The translations under genes were made by a program, and so were the position numbers. Below, in pieces: positions 11,401-23,300 of a DNA stretch of 64,000 bases (its first letter is position 1; every line of letters starts with the position of its first letter). Under the pieces are notes generated by a model. The model did not search any database, was not told where the DNA came from, and was given only the letters and a program-made list of their open reading frames with translations. This DNA comes from Siphonodentalium dalli. Lineage: Eukaryota; Mollusca; Scaphopoda; Gadilida; Siphonodentaliidae. The stretch spans positions 160,268,875-160,332,874 of the forward strand of contig CP136062.1 in the NCBI GenBank assembly GCA_032622095.1, read 5' to 3'.

Positions 11401-14400
11401 GAAACCGAATGCAAAACTTCTTATAAAATACATATGTACCAATGGAAGTAAACACTATGTAGTTCCACTGGTAAACAAAAATTGTAAATCTCAAAATGCC
11501 ATTGTATTGGAAATGAGAAATTAAATAAATAATTGAATTAATTGACTAGCGATGTTGTCGAACATTGCCTGGCATAAAAGCCTGAAATTATCTCGCAAGA
11601 ATCAATCATACATGTGTTAGTATAGCATCATTATTCATTACATGTGGGAACTACCGAATTTTTTACTTCTCAAGTTGTTGAATTTGGTAAATATGCATTG
11701 TATATGCATCGTTTTCTTGCACCGCAGGGATTCCAATGAGAAAATTCCTGCAACAAATGCCGTGCAAACTTGCCAGTACATGAACGTACCCAAAGGTACC
11801 CTAAGACTCGTTTATAGTTTAATTTCACTAGTGATATCAACAAGTCTTAAGTATCCTACTTATTTCCTATAAACATTACTGTTACAGTGGAATTACCGAT
11901 AAAAGTCCAACACTCCCAATACTATATATCCAGGAAATATTGAAGTATGGGCAGCCAAATTAACATATACTCAAATATTTGAAGATATCTCCAAATATTT
12001 GGAGATATCTCTAATCATTTGAAGACATCTTTAAATATTTAGAGATATCTCTAAATCATTTGGAGATATCTTCAAATCATTTGCAGATATTTCTAAATCG
12101 ATTTGGAGAGCTCTTCAAATCATACCTTAATTATTTAGGACATCAATCCATTTAAAGATATCTCTAAATATTTGAAGATATCTACAAATATTTGAAGATC
12201 TCTTCAGATCATTTAGAGATATCCACAAAAGCATTTAAGGAGAAGTAAATTTGATTTGTCGTACTTATCCATGAATGAATTAGAGATATCTTCAATTCAT
12301 TTAGAGATATATCCAATCTATTTACAGATATCTCCAATCTATTTACAGATATCTCTAAATGATTTGGAGATATCTCTAATTGCCCTTCTTTATTGGGGAT
12401 AAGTACTCATTTGAGGAGAAGTGCAAACCATTTAGAGATATCCGACGGTCCATTAAATTCGGAGTACGATAGTGACGGAGTATATACCGTAGGATTTCAA
12501 TTGGACTAGTCTTCCTCCCGCCAGACTATATTCTCTCTCAATTTCAATATAATTACCTGTCTAAGTTTTTCTTGTCTTTCATGTTCAGAGTCCATATAAC
12601 TCCCCACACTGAACCCCCGTCCTTCGGGGAGATATTCCCTATCCCCCCGAACCATCTCCTGCTCTGCCTCACAAACGTCAACTCATAATCCTGCAACATA
12701 TTTCCAAAGTGTAAAGTAAAACGATGGAAGGGAGATCACTCCAAAGTATTGTGTGATTTCTTGCCCATTTCTCGGCCATCCTCTGTGATTTCCGTAAATA
12801 ATACTAATGCCAAGTAATATAATCCGAGAAGTTGAGATTGATACCAAGCTCAAGGCAGAGTTCAGTCTCATACATGTACGTATGACTTATACCGCTGCGT
12901 CACATTTATATATTTTAGACTTTTGTCTGTTTGTAGGTTACAATTATTCATTCTGTATATTATTCTGAGAAACTGAACTGTCCATATTCATTTGAAAATT
13001 GTCTAGATCAAGCCAGAATGAATTGTAACTGTCAAAACACATCAATAAAAAATGTAGAGATTTAATTAAGCAAATACACATGCCGGCAGCGGTCAGGCAT
13101 AACGTAGCGAGGGGACTGAACTCTGTTTTGGAGCTTGGATTGATAACTGTCCAACAAACGCCAACTCAGGGATGTGACACATGGGTGGTTTTGGGGGTGT
13201 ATCCCCCTACACGCACTAACTTTGGCAAAAAATGTTCAACAGGTTGATGCCTAAGACAACATTAGTTGGAACTTCCAGCCATGATGGGGCGTTAGGTTGG
13301 AAACTCTTATGAAAAAATATTATATTAATCTGTATACTACAGTAAAATACTACAGTAAAATATACCATGGTATTTTGGACACCCGTATATACTATATATT
13401 ACCATATCAAATACTCCAAATAATATTATAGTAATACATGTAATATACTGTAGTATTACCAGTAACTAATATAGTACAATTGTGCTATTGTATTTATGAA
13501 GACTCCGATAATTTTTTACTATAGTATTTCTAAATAATAATTCGTTTATTATAGTATTAATACAGTAATACTGTAAATATATAGTATATTAAAACTATAT
13601 TGTCACTATACTAAAACTATAGTGATACTTATCAGTTATACTTATCAGTGCTAATGAAATACCATATTGTTACTATAGTAATACTATGTGATGTTTGGGA
13701 TTGTAAAGACCATCCCCCGTCCGATTCGAGGGTCCCATGCAATATATAGCACATAACAGCGGTATTTCTTCAAACGTTAGTTTTGTGATCAGCATCAGTT
13801 TTCCACATGGAGGTTATCGTGAAAATGTAAGTTCACAACCAAAATAAACCGTGTTTAGATTTCCATATAAACATCGAATGCATGACTCTCTATGGTACAC
13901 TAGCTACTAAGTGCATATAGTGCTATAATAGTTACTATGGTAATATTATGACATAATACAGTCCCAGGACTCCAGGAGTATATGAATGTTGCATTGTATT
14001 TCCTACTGTAGTATTGTACACTAGAGTTGTATTACAGTATACTATAGTTATAATGTACACTACTGTTGAATGATAGTGCGTTCCTGCGCGGGAAAATATC
14101 AATAATGAGAGCTAAAACGGCTTTTCTTGAGTCATCAATGTGTTCCTGAAGAGATTTTACCAACGAAGAACGGATGGGAATTTGTATGTCAATTGTCAGC
14201 GCATCCGCACACAATCAGACTTAAACGTTAGATGCTAGTGTATATATACGGCAAATTACAAATCACAATATATTTTGTAGCCAAGAAATCGACAAATACT
14301 GTGGGTTTTCTTTCAATAAAGACTTTCCTATTTTCGACCCATGCATGTTTCATCAATTTCGAACCCCCCCCCCCCCCCCAACCTCCCCCAATCACCACTT

Positions 14401-14865
14401 TTTCAAGCTTGACTCACAACATTGTCGGGCCAAAATGTTTGGCCGAGGTGGCTATGAACGAATTTGGGCTAATTCCGGTCATTTTCTGATAGATGACGAA
14501 TAAGGAACAAAATTCGCATTGCTGTTGGAGGCTTATTACATTGCTGAACTTATTATCTGAACATTCCCCATCAATGAATGTGAATCCTTCTGCACAGGGA
14601 TTATCTGTACATATGTCTGTCGTCTGATTTGTATTTCCTGAACATCAATACCGATAACTTATATATACAATTAATAAAGAAATTAAGCATTAATTTTATA
14701 ATTATATGTTACCTTCAGTTCACCAGTGGTAACATATTCAGCTGTACGATTCTTCAGACGAATTCGTTCTTTCAGAAGGTTGCTCCCGAATGCGAAATAG
14801 TTGAATGTTCGTTCGTCCGGTGCAGCCCGTGCAGCTGCCATTGTTCTTCGGAAATATTTCAACAT
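8159..14865 (-). CDS. GGCT: Gamma-glutamylcyclotransferase (GGCT-like), three-exon gene
   Basis: The enzyme releases 5-oxoproline and a free amino acid from gamma-glutamyl amino acids, a step of the cytosolic glutathione (gamma-glutamyl) cycle. The spliced protein follows the animal GGCT order: substrate loop YFAFGSNL near the N-terminus (exon 1), the VWGVIW core strand (exon 2), then the Gln-Glu pair holding the catalytic glutamate and the block PSPQYLDVIQRGAKQNGLP (exon 3). Phases agree: exon 1 to 2 is phase 0, and exon 2 ends in AG and is completed to Arg by the first base of exon 3. With one terminal exon the product is about 180-200 residues, close to the family norm. Introns carry a hAT element, a family C MITE and palindrome-rich clusters. 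The terminal exon is duplicated, so two C-termini are possible. Either of two start codons could be used. Identity is firm; the symbol follows the human gene. Confidence 0.9.
8457..8760 (-). CDS. GGCT: GGCT terminal exon, proximal copy (3a)
   Basis: Preceded by the acceptor GAATTTTTCAG, with the same phase as the distal copy. It begins Gln-Glu-Asn-Arg-Tyr and keeps the catalytic Glu and the PSPQYLDVIQRGAKQNGLP block. After KSN the frame diverges and runs 15 codons further to TGA (ending GGLEH). The stop lies only about 20 bp before the next exon copy, so a transcript ending here would need the downstream copy as 3' UTR, or the copies are used alternatively. Confidence 0.85.
8908..8941 (+). 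repeat. ATTGT microsatellite
   Basis: Pentanucleotide repeat with one GTTGT variant, in GGCT intron 2. Confidence 0.85.
9000..9370 (-). repeat. ~170-bp repeat units, reverse orientation
   Basis: Two diverged units of the array seen at 3.1-4.6 kb (GGCGGCCATGTTT, CCGAAGATCCGTACCAAG, TTTGGTGATGATCGGATGAA). A further part-unit lies just after the hAT element at 10,391-10,530. The array appears to have been split by that insertion. Confidence 0.6.
9485..10382. mobile_element. Non-autonomous hAT element
   Basis: An 898-bp element with inverted ends CAGGGATGTGGCTAGAGGG and an 8-bp target duplication TGGTGCCG (9,477-9,484 and 10,383-10,390). An 8-bp duplication with CAGGG-type ends is characteristic of the hAT superfamily. 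The interior repeats the motif TTGGAAATTTCCAAC and poly-G/C tracts near both ends, with no transposase. Two exact-looking ends and a perfect duplication argue for a fairly recent insertion in GGCT intron 2. Confidence 0.9.
10933..11322. mobile_element. Family C MITE with twin hairpins
   Basis: A 390-bp element with TTAA at both sides and inverted ends CCCTTTACCCAACA; TTAA plus a CCCTTT start is typical of piggyBac ends. Inside are two 69-bp hairpins (10,963-11,031 and 11,111-11,179), each with 27-bp perfect arms starting GCCAATGCATTCTCTTATAT. The second hairpin is the exact reverse complement of the first. Another copy lies at 63.14-63.52 kb. Confidence 0.88.
11955..12440. repeat. AGATATCT palindrome cluster
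   Basis: About twenty variants of the palindromic core AGATATCT, mostly inside TTTAGAGATATCTCTAAA-like units, fill this stretch of GGCT intron 2. The design resembles the GATATC-rich ends of the giant element at 17.06-17.52 and 37.9-38.2 kb. No clear target duplication was found. Confidence 0.75.
12557..12690 (-). CDS. GGCT: GGCT exon 2
   Basis: A 134-bp internal exon, acceptor TTGCAG and donor GTAATT. It encodes a segment starting DYELTFV, then WFGGIGNISP and SVWGVIWTLN, ending NLDR with the Arg codon split by the intron. The order matches the central part of animal GGCT, where a WHGGIA-type stretch and a VWGVVW strand precede the catalytic Glu. Confidence 0.9.
13160..13310 (+). repeat. hAT-related left-end fragment
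   Basis: Begins with CAGGGATGTG and continues with GGTTGGAAACTCT and TTGGAACTTCCAGCC, resembling the hAT element at 9.5-10.4 kb. No matching right end was identified. Confidence 0.45.
13330..14060. repeat. TATAGTA/TACTATA palindrome cluster
   Basis: Dense imperfect copies of ACTATAGT, TACAGTA and CAGTAATACTG, mainly at 13,330-13,690 with a sparser second group at 13,910-14,060. It is in GGCT intron 1 and could be a foldback-type element with diffuse ends. Confidence 0.5.
14713..14865 (-). CDS. GGCT: GGCT exon 1 (coding start)
   Basis: The donor is AAG followed by GTAACA. The exon encodes the GGCT signature YFAFGSNLLKER near its middle; the Phe in place of the second Tyr of YFAYGSN is a conservative change. 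Two in-frame ATGs are possible: one at 14,865, and one at 14,841 in better initiation context (A at -3, G at +4), giving MAAARAAPDERT before the signature. The stretch upstream was not resolved into a 5' UTR or promoter. Confidence 0.88.
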
Positions 14866-15115
14866 ACAACACTGCCAGCACTACAATATATATAATGCTG
14901 AGACCCACACAACTGGTTATCTGGGCCGGTCCATTCATCCAGCACTATAATATAATGCTGAGAACCACACGACTGGTTATCTGGGCCGGTCCATTCATCG
15001 CATAGTGATCGAATGCTAACACTTGGAGATTATCTGTGGAACAGATTACATGTACATTTTTACATGTGTAATATATGGCACAAATAGATAACTAGGTTAT
15101 TACTGTGGTTATATG

Positions 15116-16888
15116 TGACCCGCCATATCAAATCCAGTCGTAAGTCGGGATTTTTTTAAGAGAATGCATTGGCCTAACAATTTTTTATCATTTTTTTTAA
15201 ATAAATGTTTCTTACAATTTTTAGGACATAAAATAAAAAAAACATCCATTACCCTGCAGGGAGCCCCACACATATATAGAAGCATATATAAGAGTGTCGT
15301 CTGCTCATGTTTGTCTGGGGCTCTGTATGGGTGAAATTATAAAATTGTTAAAGAATACAAGAAAACATTATTAAAATTGTAAAAAAATGTTAGGCCAATG
15401 CATTCTCTTATATATGCGAGGCGACATATGGTCGACTCGCATATATAAGAGAATGCATTGGCACAGGGTAAAAGAAATCCCGACTTAGGGTGGATACACA
15501 CATGCATGTAATCTCTGTAAATATCGTGTATTTGGCGTTTTACATGGATCATACACACCGTGTAATATGTGTCCGCTGACAACCCAATCATTGCGACTGT
15601 GTTTGACCACAGTGAGTTAAACTCTGACCCGCTGAAGAGCCGTTGACTGGGACGAAGTCGTAAGGCCGCTTAAAATAATTAATTGCGCGATAACTCAAAT
15701 GGTCGACGTTCTGTTTAAATCGTTGTCAATCTTCTATTGATGTTAATACCAGTGATGGCCTCTTCCCCAACGCAGGGGGGCTATGACCCCCAACATGCAC
15801 GGGGGTGGGGCTATATTATCCCAGAAGCTACCGAATTGACCATTGCATATTTCCTCGACGGGGGTGTGCATGCAACACCCTGAGTCATGACACCCTGCTT
15901 TATAAATTTCGTAGTCATGTCTATCGTGTCTGTTTTCTTCGAGTGATTAATCTAATATGCAAAAAATTATGCTATTCATATAATTATGAACATATTATAC
16001 AGCTTTAAATTTGAAGGTGTATGGTGTTGCTGTTTGTCTTCATTCAGCGAAAGGGTTGCCTAGCTACGAGATCCCAACTAACACCTTTCCTCTCTTGTGT
16101 TACATGTATACGCAAAATTTACAACTATGGAATATTTAAGTAAAACATCATATTGTAATTCTTGCCCAGATAATCCCGGCTGATACATTCAATTAACTCC
16201 CTTAGTTATTGGAAGCTTTCGAGAACCAGCCCCTCCCCCAATCATGGATTATGGTCGAAAATGTTATAATTCAAGCTTGTACAAGCTAAAATTGTGACAG
16301 TTAGGAGCTTGTTCAACCTTTGGCTTGAGAAACATATATATAAATGGGGGGGGGGGGGGTGTCACTCTTTTTAATTTCAACGCTGTACCTGCATTATTTT
16401 TTGGCGCTATAATGAATATTTGCAATCCCAATTGAATGTTATCACATGAGCTCGCTCTCAAATTATCAGAGAAATCTCAACAAGCCGGTATCATCCTATA
16501 AAATAATTCTGCATATTTTATTTTTGTTTTGGATGACCCTGTTTTCAAGAAATGACAGAAACAAATCAAGTATAAAATCGACCGGCTCTAATCCACTTTT
16601 CGAAATGAATTATAACTCGTGAAAAACCGCAACATATATCAGACAAGAATTATTCATTTCGGCATCCATGAAAGGAGACATGTTTATGACTGGCCTGAAA
16701 TTTCTTGATAGCAGTTTGTTTGATAATGGCTTATAACTACTCACTGGTGAAATTGACCTCTCGCGCGCAGGTGATTAATTTTGTCAATTATTGATGTGGC
16801 CATGTAAAATACATGTATTTTACATACAGAAATTACATGCATGTGTGTATCCACCCTTACGACTGGATTTGATATGGCGGGTCACAAA
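15116..16888. mobile_element. TIR element, unclassified, with nested family C core
   Basis: Inverted ends TGTGACCCGCCATATCAAAT lie at 15,116 and 16,888. The subterminal block GGTGGATACACACATGCATG is repeated inverted at about 15,490 and 16,860, but on the left it is displaced by an insertion. The insertion (about 15,155-15,475) holds family C hairpin sequence (GAGAATGCATTGG). I could not find an unambiguous target duplication. The interior contains no recognisable protein; a poly-G tract lies near 16,347. Confidence 0.65.
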
Positions 16889-17058
16889 TGATAACTGTCT
16901 CACCGGCCCTTCCCAATTTGTGTAAGGATGCACAACAGTTCAGTTCTAAAAATAACATATCAGTTGGAATTTTTCACACTGAAATTATGTTGAGATTATT
17001 CTGTCATTTACTTTTCCATCAACATTTAGTTTGAAGTATAATTACAGATCCAAAGTTG

Positions 17059-17520
17059 TATGGGGCGCCGTTCCTCTATTTATCCCTTATTTAGTGATAT
17101 CCAAAAATGAATTATTGATATCCATTATTCGATTTTTGGATATTCATAATTAATTTAGTGATATCACTAACACATTTAGTGATATCGATAATTATTTATG
17201 AATATCACTAATTCGATTTATGGATATCACTAATTAATTTTTGGATATCACTAATCCGAATTATGGATATCGCTAAATCGAATTATGGATATCTATAATT
17301 CGAGTTGATTTATAGATATCCATAATTCGATTTTTTTTTGTTGGGATATCCATAATTTATTTATAGATATCACTAATTAGAATAAGTTATATCCATAAAT
17401 GAATTAGTTATATATATAATTAGAGCCGATTTATGGATACCCATGATTCAATTTAGTGATATATATAATTCATTTTGGATATCACTAATTTGAATTATTG
17501 ATATCTATAAATGAATTATC
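17059..17520. repeat. Left end: GATATC palindrome cluster
   Basis: After the terminal motif come more than 20 variants of TATGGATATCCATAA and TAGTGATATCACTAA, many self-palindromic. The same motif set fills the right end at 37.9-38.2 kb in inverted order. Confidence 0.85.
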
Positions 17521-17522
17521 AG

Positions 17523-17620
17523 GGTTGGCCGATTTATATCATTGATTTAAATTAAGATTTAAATCAATGATTTTTTTCAAAATAATCATTGATTTAAATC
17601 CAAATTTGTTAAATCATGAT
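17523..17620 (+). repeat. ATTTAAATC-rich block, left
   Basis: Starts GGGTTGGCCGATTT and is dominated by palindromic GATTTAAATC units; the mirrored block is at 37,800-37,895. Similar poly-ATTTAAATC blocks next to GGTTGG look like a repeat module of their own. Confidence 0.6.
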
Positions 17621-17692
17621 ACAAAGTCAAGAACTGCAATATCTAACAATGTTTCTGTAAACTATAACATGACTATGATTAAACAGTATCAC

Positions 17693-17733
17693 CCCCTGTG
17701 AACCGGTCCTGCACAGCGAGGTCGCAGTGGTTT
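17693..17733 (-). pseudogene. Exon-like piece, left copy of HNHCDL fragment
   Basis: About 40 bases are identical, inverted, to the exon-like piece at 37,161-37,225. On the minus strand they read NHCDLAVQDRFTGG in one frame. In this copy the frame runs into a stop a few codons upstream, and the donor reads GTGATA rather than GTGAGT, so it looks degraded. Function unknown. Confidence 0.4.
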
Positions 17734-18519
17734 TGGTACTACGTGAACGCGTTCGCAGTGACCCCAATCACACCGGCATGATTGAGAAGACGGCAGCCGA
17801 TATCCAGTATTGACATCAAGGGACAAATGTATCAAGAAAAGACATAATGGGTGAGTTTTCGCTAAAGGAAATGTCACACAATATACCACAGACGACCAAC
17901 TATATGTTTTTTCAAACATACAAGTAGTATTGGTTGAGAGAATGGGACTTTTATCACAATTTTCACAATCGGACGAATAAATAATAAAAAACCTGGATGA
18001 TTTTGTCATGGACCCACGATTATCCACTCATTGTAACGCTGAATAGATACTGAAGCGAATTGATTAATCTTTTGATGGCCAATTCCTCCCTGGATCAAAA
18101 AATCAAATTTTCAATGGTAACGTTCGCAGGTGACCCGCGCTTCCAAATGATACCGTCTGCAGGTGGTAAGGGTACTGCCCGGCGGTGGTCTGCTATCAAT
18201 TTAATGGGCTTTACTCGAGTTGTAGCGGTCAGTTTTACTTTCGTGTCACGTGGGATTTATTCTAGAGCATATTACACATTTCGCATTGTTTTATAACCGA
18301 CAGAAGAACTATACGATATTTAAAAAATATATATGAAACACACAAATTGGCGACAAAATGAGGCAAATTAATGACGTATTTGCATTGCCAAACACCGTAT
18401 TAGTGTATTGTGCATATTTCACTGAAATAATCTGACAGTTGCGTTTGATTTTTTCCAATTTCGAGCTCATTGTTTTCAAAGTATCTGTTTGAAGATCTGT
18501 TTATCGTATTTTTGTTTCA

Positions 18520-19115
18520 GATATTGCATCTCAAGAACACATGCCATTGGACGGATCAATAGCAGAGGTCACACAAGAGAACATGAGGACATCAACTCCA
18601 ACCAAGCCATCTACATCTAAGGGCAACCAGGTTTTGAACTGGGATAACTGCTGTTTTACCTCACAATGGCACCACTCCTTATTGCGACATAAACGAAGAA
18701 AGCACCTGTATTAGGTCGTTTTGGATGTTCAGTGTGCACGGAAACATTCGAAACGCCGCATGAGATGTCAGCACACCGCGATAGTGCTCACACCAAGCCG
18801 AAGTGCATGTGTGAGGTATGTGGCAAGCTCTTTGCTAATCAGGACAACCTGAAAATCATCAAAAACGGCACTCTAATGAAAGGGAGTTTAAGTATGGTCA
18901 GTGTGACAAATCGTTCATCAGAAAATCTTTGCTGATCCATCACACTAACGCGCACCAAAACATCACTCCTTTCCCTTGTGAAAAGTGTAAGGCAAAATTT
19001 CCATCACCTTCGTCCTACCGCCGACATGTCAGAGAACAGTCATGTCGCAATGCACTTCCAGCTCACATATGTGACGCATGCGGAGCTGAGTTTTCCTACA
19101 GGCAGAGTGTGGAAA
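18520..19115 (+). pseudogene. C2H2 zinc-finger gene fragment, decayed
   Basis: A likely exon starts after the acceptor TTTTTGTTTCAG at 18,520 and codes for a spacer followed by a broken first finger and a TAG stop. After a frame change, fingers follow: one complete (CSVCTETF then HRDSAH), one split by a one-base loss in an A run near 18,855 (CEVCGKLF ... HQKRH in the next frame), one with Tyr replacing the first zinc-binding Cys (KYGQCDKSF), one C2HC type (PCEKCKAKF ... SC), and a CxxC start without His (HICDACGAEF). The order shows a former multi-finger DNA-binding protein with at least two frameshifts and one lost ligand. Its presence in the giant element, with an apparent intron junction, suggests captured genomic rather than retrocopied sequence. 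Confidence 0.8.
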
Positions 19116-19227
19116 ATCTTATAGTTATAGATCTGGACTTTCGCGACACCGACGAGAGTCTGGACACGAGTGATTGCGTTCATGAATACAATCTATTAAA
19201 ACCTTCTTTGTTAAATCGCGTTCCATT

Positions 19228-19788
19228 TTATTTTTGCCCAGTGCCCATTCGTATGTGTATTATCGCGGCATTCAATGGGTCGAGTTGTAAACCTTCTAAT
19301 ATTTGACCGGAGTGCTTTGGTCCACCCATGAAGCGAATATAACGACCGTGGAATAGTTTATAGCCAATTTGCCAAAATCGCAACGTTTCTTGGTTTTGGT
19401 ATCTCATTTTTCGACTGTCACCTGATGATAGAAAGTTGACGATGTCACATTGAAGTATATGGCTTATATGTCGCAAACTTAAAATCCCTTCGCTAACCAA
19501 TGTAAGGAAGCTGGCAAAGGTGGCAAGCAAGTTGGCTTCTTTATACGCCACTAAGACACGTGGGATAACCATGGTTATATTCTCGCATAGTTATCGTTCG
19601 TAGTCCGATAAATTGTTCATGTCAAATAAGAATATTTCATTTGTTTGGCTCTCTTTCGTCGCGTGGCCAACGTTACATGTATTTGTCTCTCTGGTCTCGG
19701 TATTTTGTGTTCTCACAGGATAACACCCAGGTATACGTGTATCTGCGAAATTAGAGACATTGGATGTGGAGTCTGATTGTTTTATCAC
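19228..19788 (-). pseudogene. Unknown protein fragment with FW..GYKLFHG motif, one stop
   Basis: A continuous minus-strand frame of about 186 codons is interrupted only by one in-frame TAA at 19,591-19,593. The N-terminal part is Ser/Thr/Asn-rich; the C-terminal part has a well-structured look with MRYQNQETLR and FWQIGYKLFHGRYIRFMGG. I have the impression of similar MRYS/FW/LFHGKF stretches in uncharacterised bivalve and cnidarian proteins, but could not check this. The region is present only on the left side of the giant element; the mirrored position holds a zinc-finger exon instead. Function is not assigned. Confidence 0.5.
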
Positions 19789-19831
19789 ACCAGCTTAAGA
19801 CGTTTAGTGTCATTGGACACATCTATTGAAA

Positions 19832-20399
19832 TAGTCCAGGCGCTTGGTGTTAGAATTGCACAAATTATGATAAAAGCATGAAACTTGGCACATAAGTTCC
19901 TTAGGTCATACTGATCATTTTCAGATATTGACCCCATCAAGATTTGGCCCGCTTAGCAACGGTTGCTAGGCAACTACCCGAAAGTATAAAATGCTCATAT
20001 AAGGATGGATTACAGTATTTCATTCAACGTTAGTTGTTGTGGATTGCATATTTGAGTTTTATTTGTGACATAGGATCAATTACAAAGACTTGTGACCTTG
20101 TTTCCTATCATAATGACCATAACAACCGTTGCTATGCAGCTACCCAGACAGTAAATTGTATATTTGGCACTCTTCTCTGACATTTTGGTACCAGAATTGG
20201 TGGTAGATTAGTCTGAAATACATTTTATATACGCTAATACACCACACAGTGTATATTATATAGGGAGGGATAGTTGCTATGGTTGGAAGGTGTCATTGCG
20301 ACCATTCTTAAGAGACCAACCCATATTATTTGCCAGTATTAAATTTCAAAAGCATCAATGACTATAATGCAAGTTGTGGCTGATAAACAAAATTGACCA
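19832..20399 (+). repeat. Inverted arm 2, left (0.57 kb)
   Basis: Matches 35,333-35,905 in inverted orientation with a few per cent mismatch and small indels (for example 12 extra bases on the right near the outer end). It contains GTTGCTAGGCAAC at 19,972-19,984. It abuts arm 1 directly on this side. Confidence 0.85.
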
Positions 20400-23300
20400 G
20401 TAGTATTAAGAGAAGGTATTATCTCTGTAATATATAAGTGAGGGGGACAAGGAAAGTGTTCAACGTTACATTATCGACTAATTGCCTTAGGGTGTGGTCA
20501 TTTGGAATCCCCACCCCCACGGGATTTCATAAATACTACTTGTCGAATGTTAAACGATACAATACCGACTAATTTATATAGGTGTAGTCGTCGTCTGATA
20601 ATCCCCCACCCCCACGGGATTTCGTAAATAGTATTTAACGAATGTAAACGTTACAATAACGACTAATTTATATAAGTGTATCAAAAATGAGCTGTTTTAC
20701 AAGGCAGATCTTATAGTCATACTGAATAGTAACTACTTTAAAAGCACATCCAAGCTACAATACGACCTATTTTATGTTAGGTAATGATGTATGTTTATTT
20801 CAGATGGTATAGTCAGGCAAAATATTTCTAGGCAGATGTTATAGTCAGAATAGTTGAAGGCATAGCCAATATTTTAGTACGCCCGATTAAATACATGTAG
20901 TGATATGTAACTATATATAGGCATATAGTTAGTAGGTTAGTTATGATAGGTTAGTGAAATAATACTGTTATCCTGAGATGATGTTAAAATGATATGAATT
21001 ATTCCCTAGTGAATAACCCCGTGCATGTAAAAAACCACAGGGGCTAAAACACATGGAACATTTTGTTAGTGGCGGAACTTTTCTTCTCATTTCTTGTAGA
21101 TTTGTAGGAAACACGATTCGATCTCATAAAACTCGATATTACAGAGTCTCGTAGAAAACGAAATGTGGAACCCAACACTTTAGTTCTTTTAATGAATATA
21201 AATGGTACATAAATCTTAGTATACAAACAGATATCAAAAAAACATAATCAAATCAATCTTTTTTAAGATATGGACACTCAGGTCTCCCCGTCGAAATATC
21301 TTCTGGCAAAAATGTATCAATATTTAAAGTCAGACTAATTATTTCTAGGTTGGTCTTAAAATACTACTTCTAGGCTATGCTCAAACAAGCTATTTCTAGG
21401 TTATTAAAAATTTTCATAACATATACTGAATAAATCTACAAATATTAATTCGAATATAAAGAACAGAGTTAGATCCCCTGTGAATTGTAACAGTATCCAA
21501 ATTAATCATTATTTAAAGTCAGACTAATTATTTCTAGGTTGGTCTTAAAATACTTCTTCTAGGTTATACTCAGGCAAACTATTTCTAGGTCAGTCAAAAA
21601 TATCAGAGTTGTAAACTAAATCTACAAATATTAATTGGAATATAAAGAAAAGAGTTAACTCCCCTGTGAATTGAATAATCTGTTTTATTAAGTTCAATCT
21701 AGATGTTAAACGATTGATATATGTTAATGAATGATACAATGATATATTCGTTAGCGAATAAACCTATGCATGTAAAAACCATAAGTCTAAACACATTGAA
21801 CTTTTGTAGACTACTAGGCAACACATTTCAAAAACACCATTCCATACTGATAGAAATCGAAATGTATAACCATTATCGGTTCCTTTAAACATTATGAATG
21901 ATGGAAATATATTCAAATCAATCAACTTATGTTGGAATATATAAAAATATGTGTATCAAGCATGTTAAATTGTGAATAATTAGTTATTTATATCACACCA
22001 ACGTTAATTCATAATCTATAGTATTTTAGGAAAGAAAACTGGAACAAATAGTAACTATTTTCGGTTTATATCAAGACAACGTATTTCAATTCCAACACAA
22101 ATTCAATATTTCAGAAAAATAAAAAAAAATCTATCTTTTAATGAAATATGTAAAAGCACGATAAAGCAATTAAAACACAATTTAAGTTACATTTTCGTCA
22201 ACAAAATTGAAGTTATATGTTATAATGCGTCAAAAAAATATGAGAATCCTTAATCAAATATCTCAATTGAAAGCCGAAAAAAACAAAACAATTTAAATGT
22301 TAACTTTATCTGTTTCGCTCGCAAGCATCAAAAGTCCCTTTTTATTACCACAATAATTGTAAAAGACAATAAATGTTTTGTCTTTAATAAAAAAAAATGT
22401 AAAAATATTATAATCTTAGGAAAACACTAACGTTTTCGTCAACAAAATTCAAGCACAAACTTTATATGTCAATAAAATAATATGAAAATTCAATAAAACT
22501 TTAATCAATTTAGTGCTAAATTGTTGAAAAAATGTTGACTGTTGACGCAATCAACTGATATTCCAAATGTTTTTACTCTGCCTCAATTTTACCTATGCGA
22601 ATGTATCTGTTTATATAAGGAAAATTCATTCTATCTTTAGTCCCAACAAATGATGTCATTCGAGCCATCTTTCTTTAAGTCGAATAATCTACCAACATAT
22701 AGAACTAAACATGATGAGGTCTTCGTCGAGAATTCATGTCCACCTCTGTTTTGCATAGTAAAAGCTACTTACCCATTAAACAACAGATAATCCATTGAAG
22801 TATAGTTCTATCTCTCAATTTTACCTATGCGAATCGTCTGTTTATATAAAAAAAACATTCATTCTATCTTTAGGTCATGATGTCATTATACCATAATCTA
22901 CGACCATTCGCCGAGAATTCATGTCGAGCTCTGTTTATATACAGTAACACATTAATTTACTCAAGCTATCTATACTCCCAAACAAATCAGTCGAGCTATC
23001 TTGTTAAATGTTCTCGTATGCCTATCATAATGTACCCTCCCATTTTATCCGACGACATGGATAATATAATTCATGTCGACATATATCTGTACAAGGCGAC
23101 TAATTTATTCAACTAGGCTACCTAGCTTGGCTCATATTTCAAAGAACGCATTCCTTAACGACCCGTCCTTACAAACCCAGTAATATAAATTACACCTGTC
23201 AAGTCGCTTATTTGAAGATCAACTTACCTTACGATAAACATTCCAAACATTCCAATTATAATATATAAGCCAGGTAAATGGCCTATAAAGTCACGGATTT

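Noticed and set aside
15600-15665. rRNA-like stretch (TGACCCGCTGAAGAGCC)
   Set aside because: Resembles the start of large-subunit rRNA over only about a dozen bases, with no continuation.
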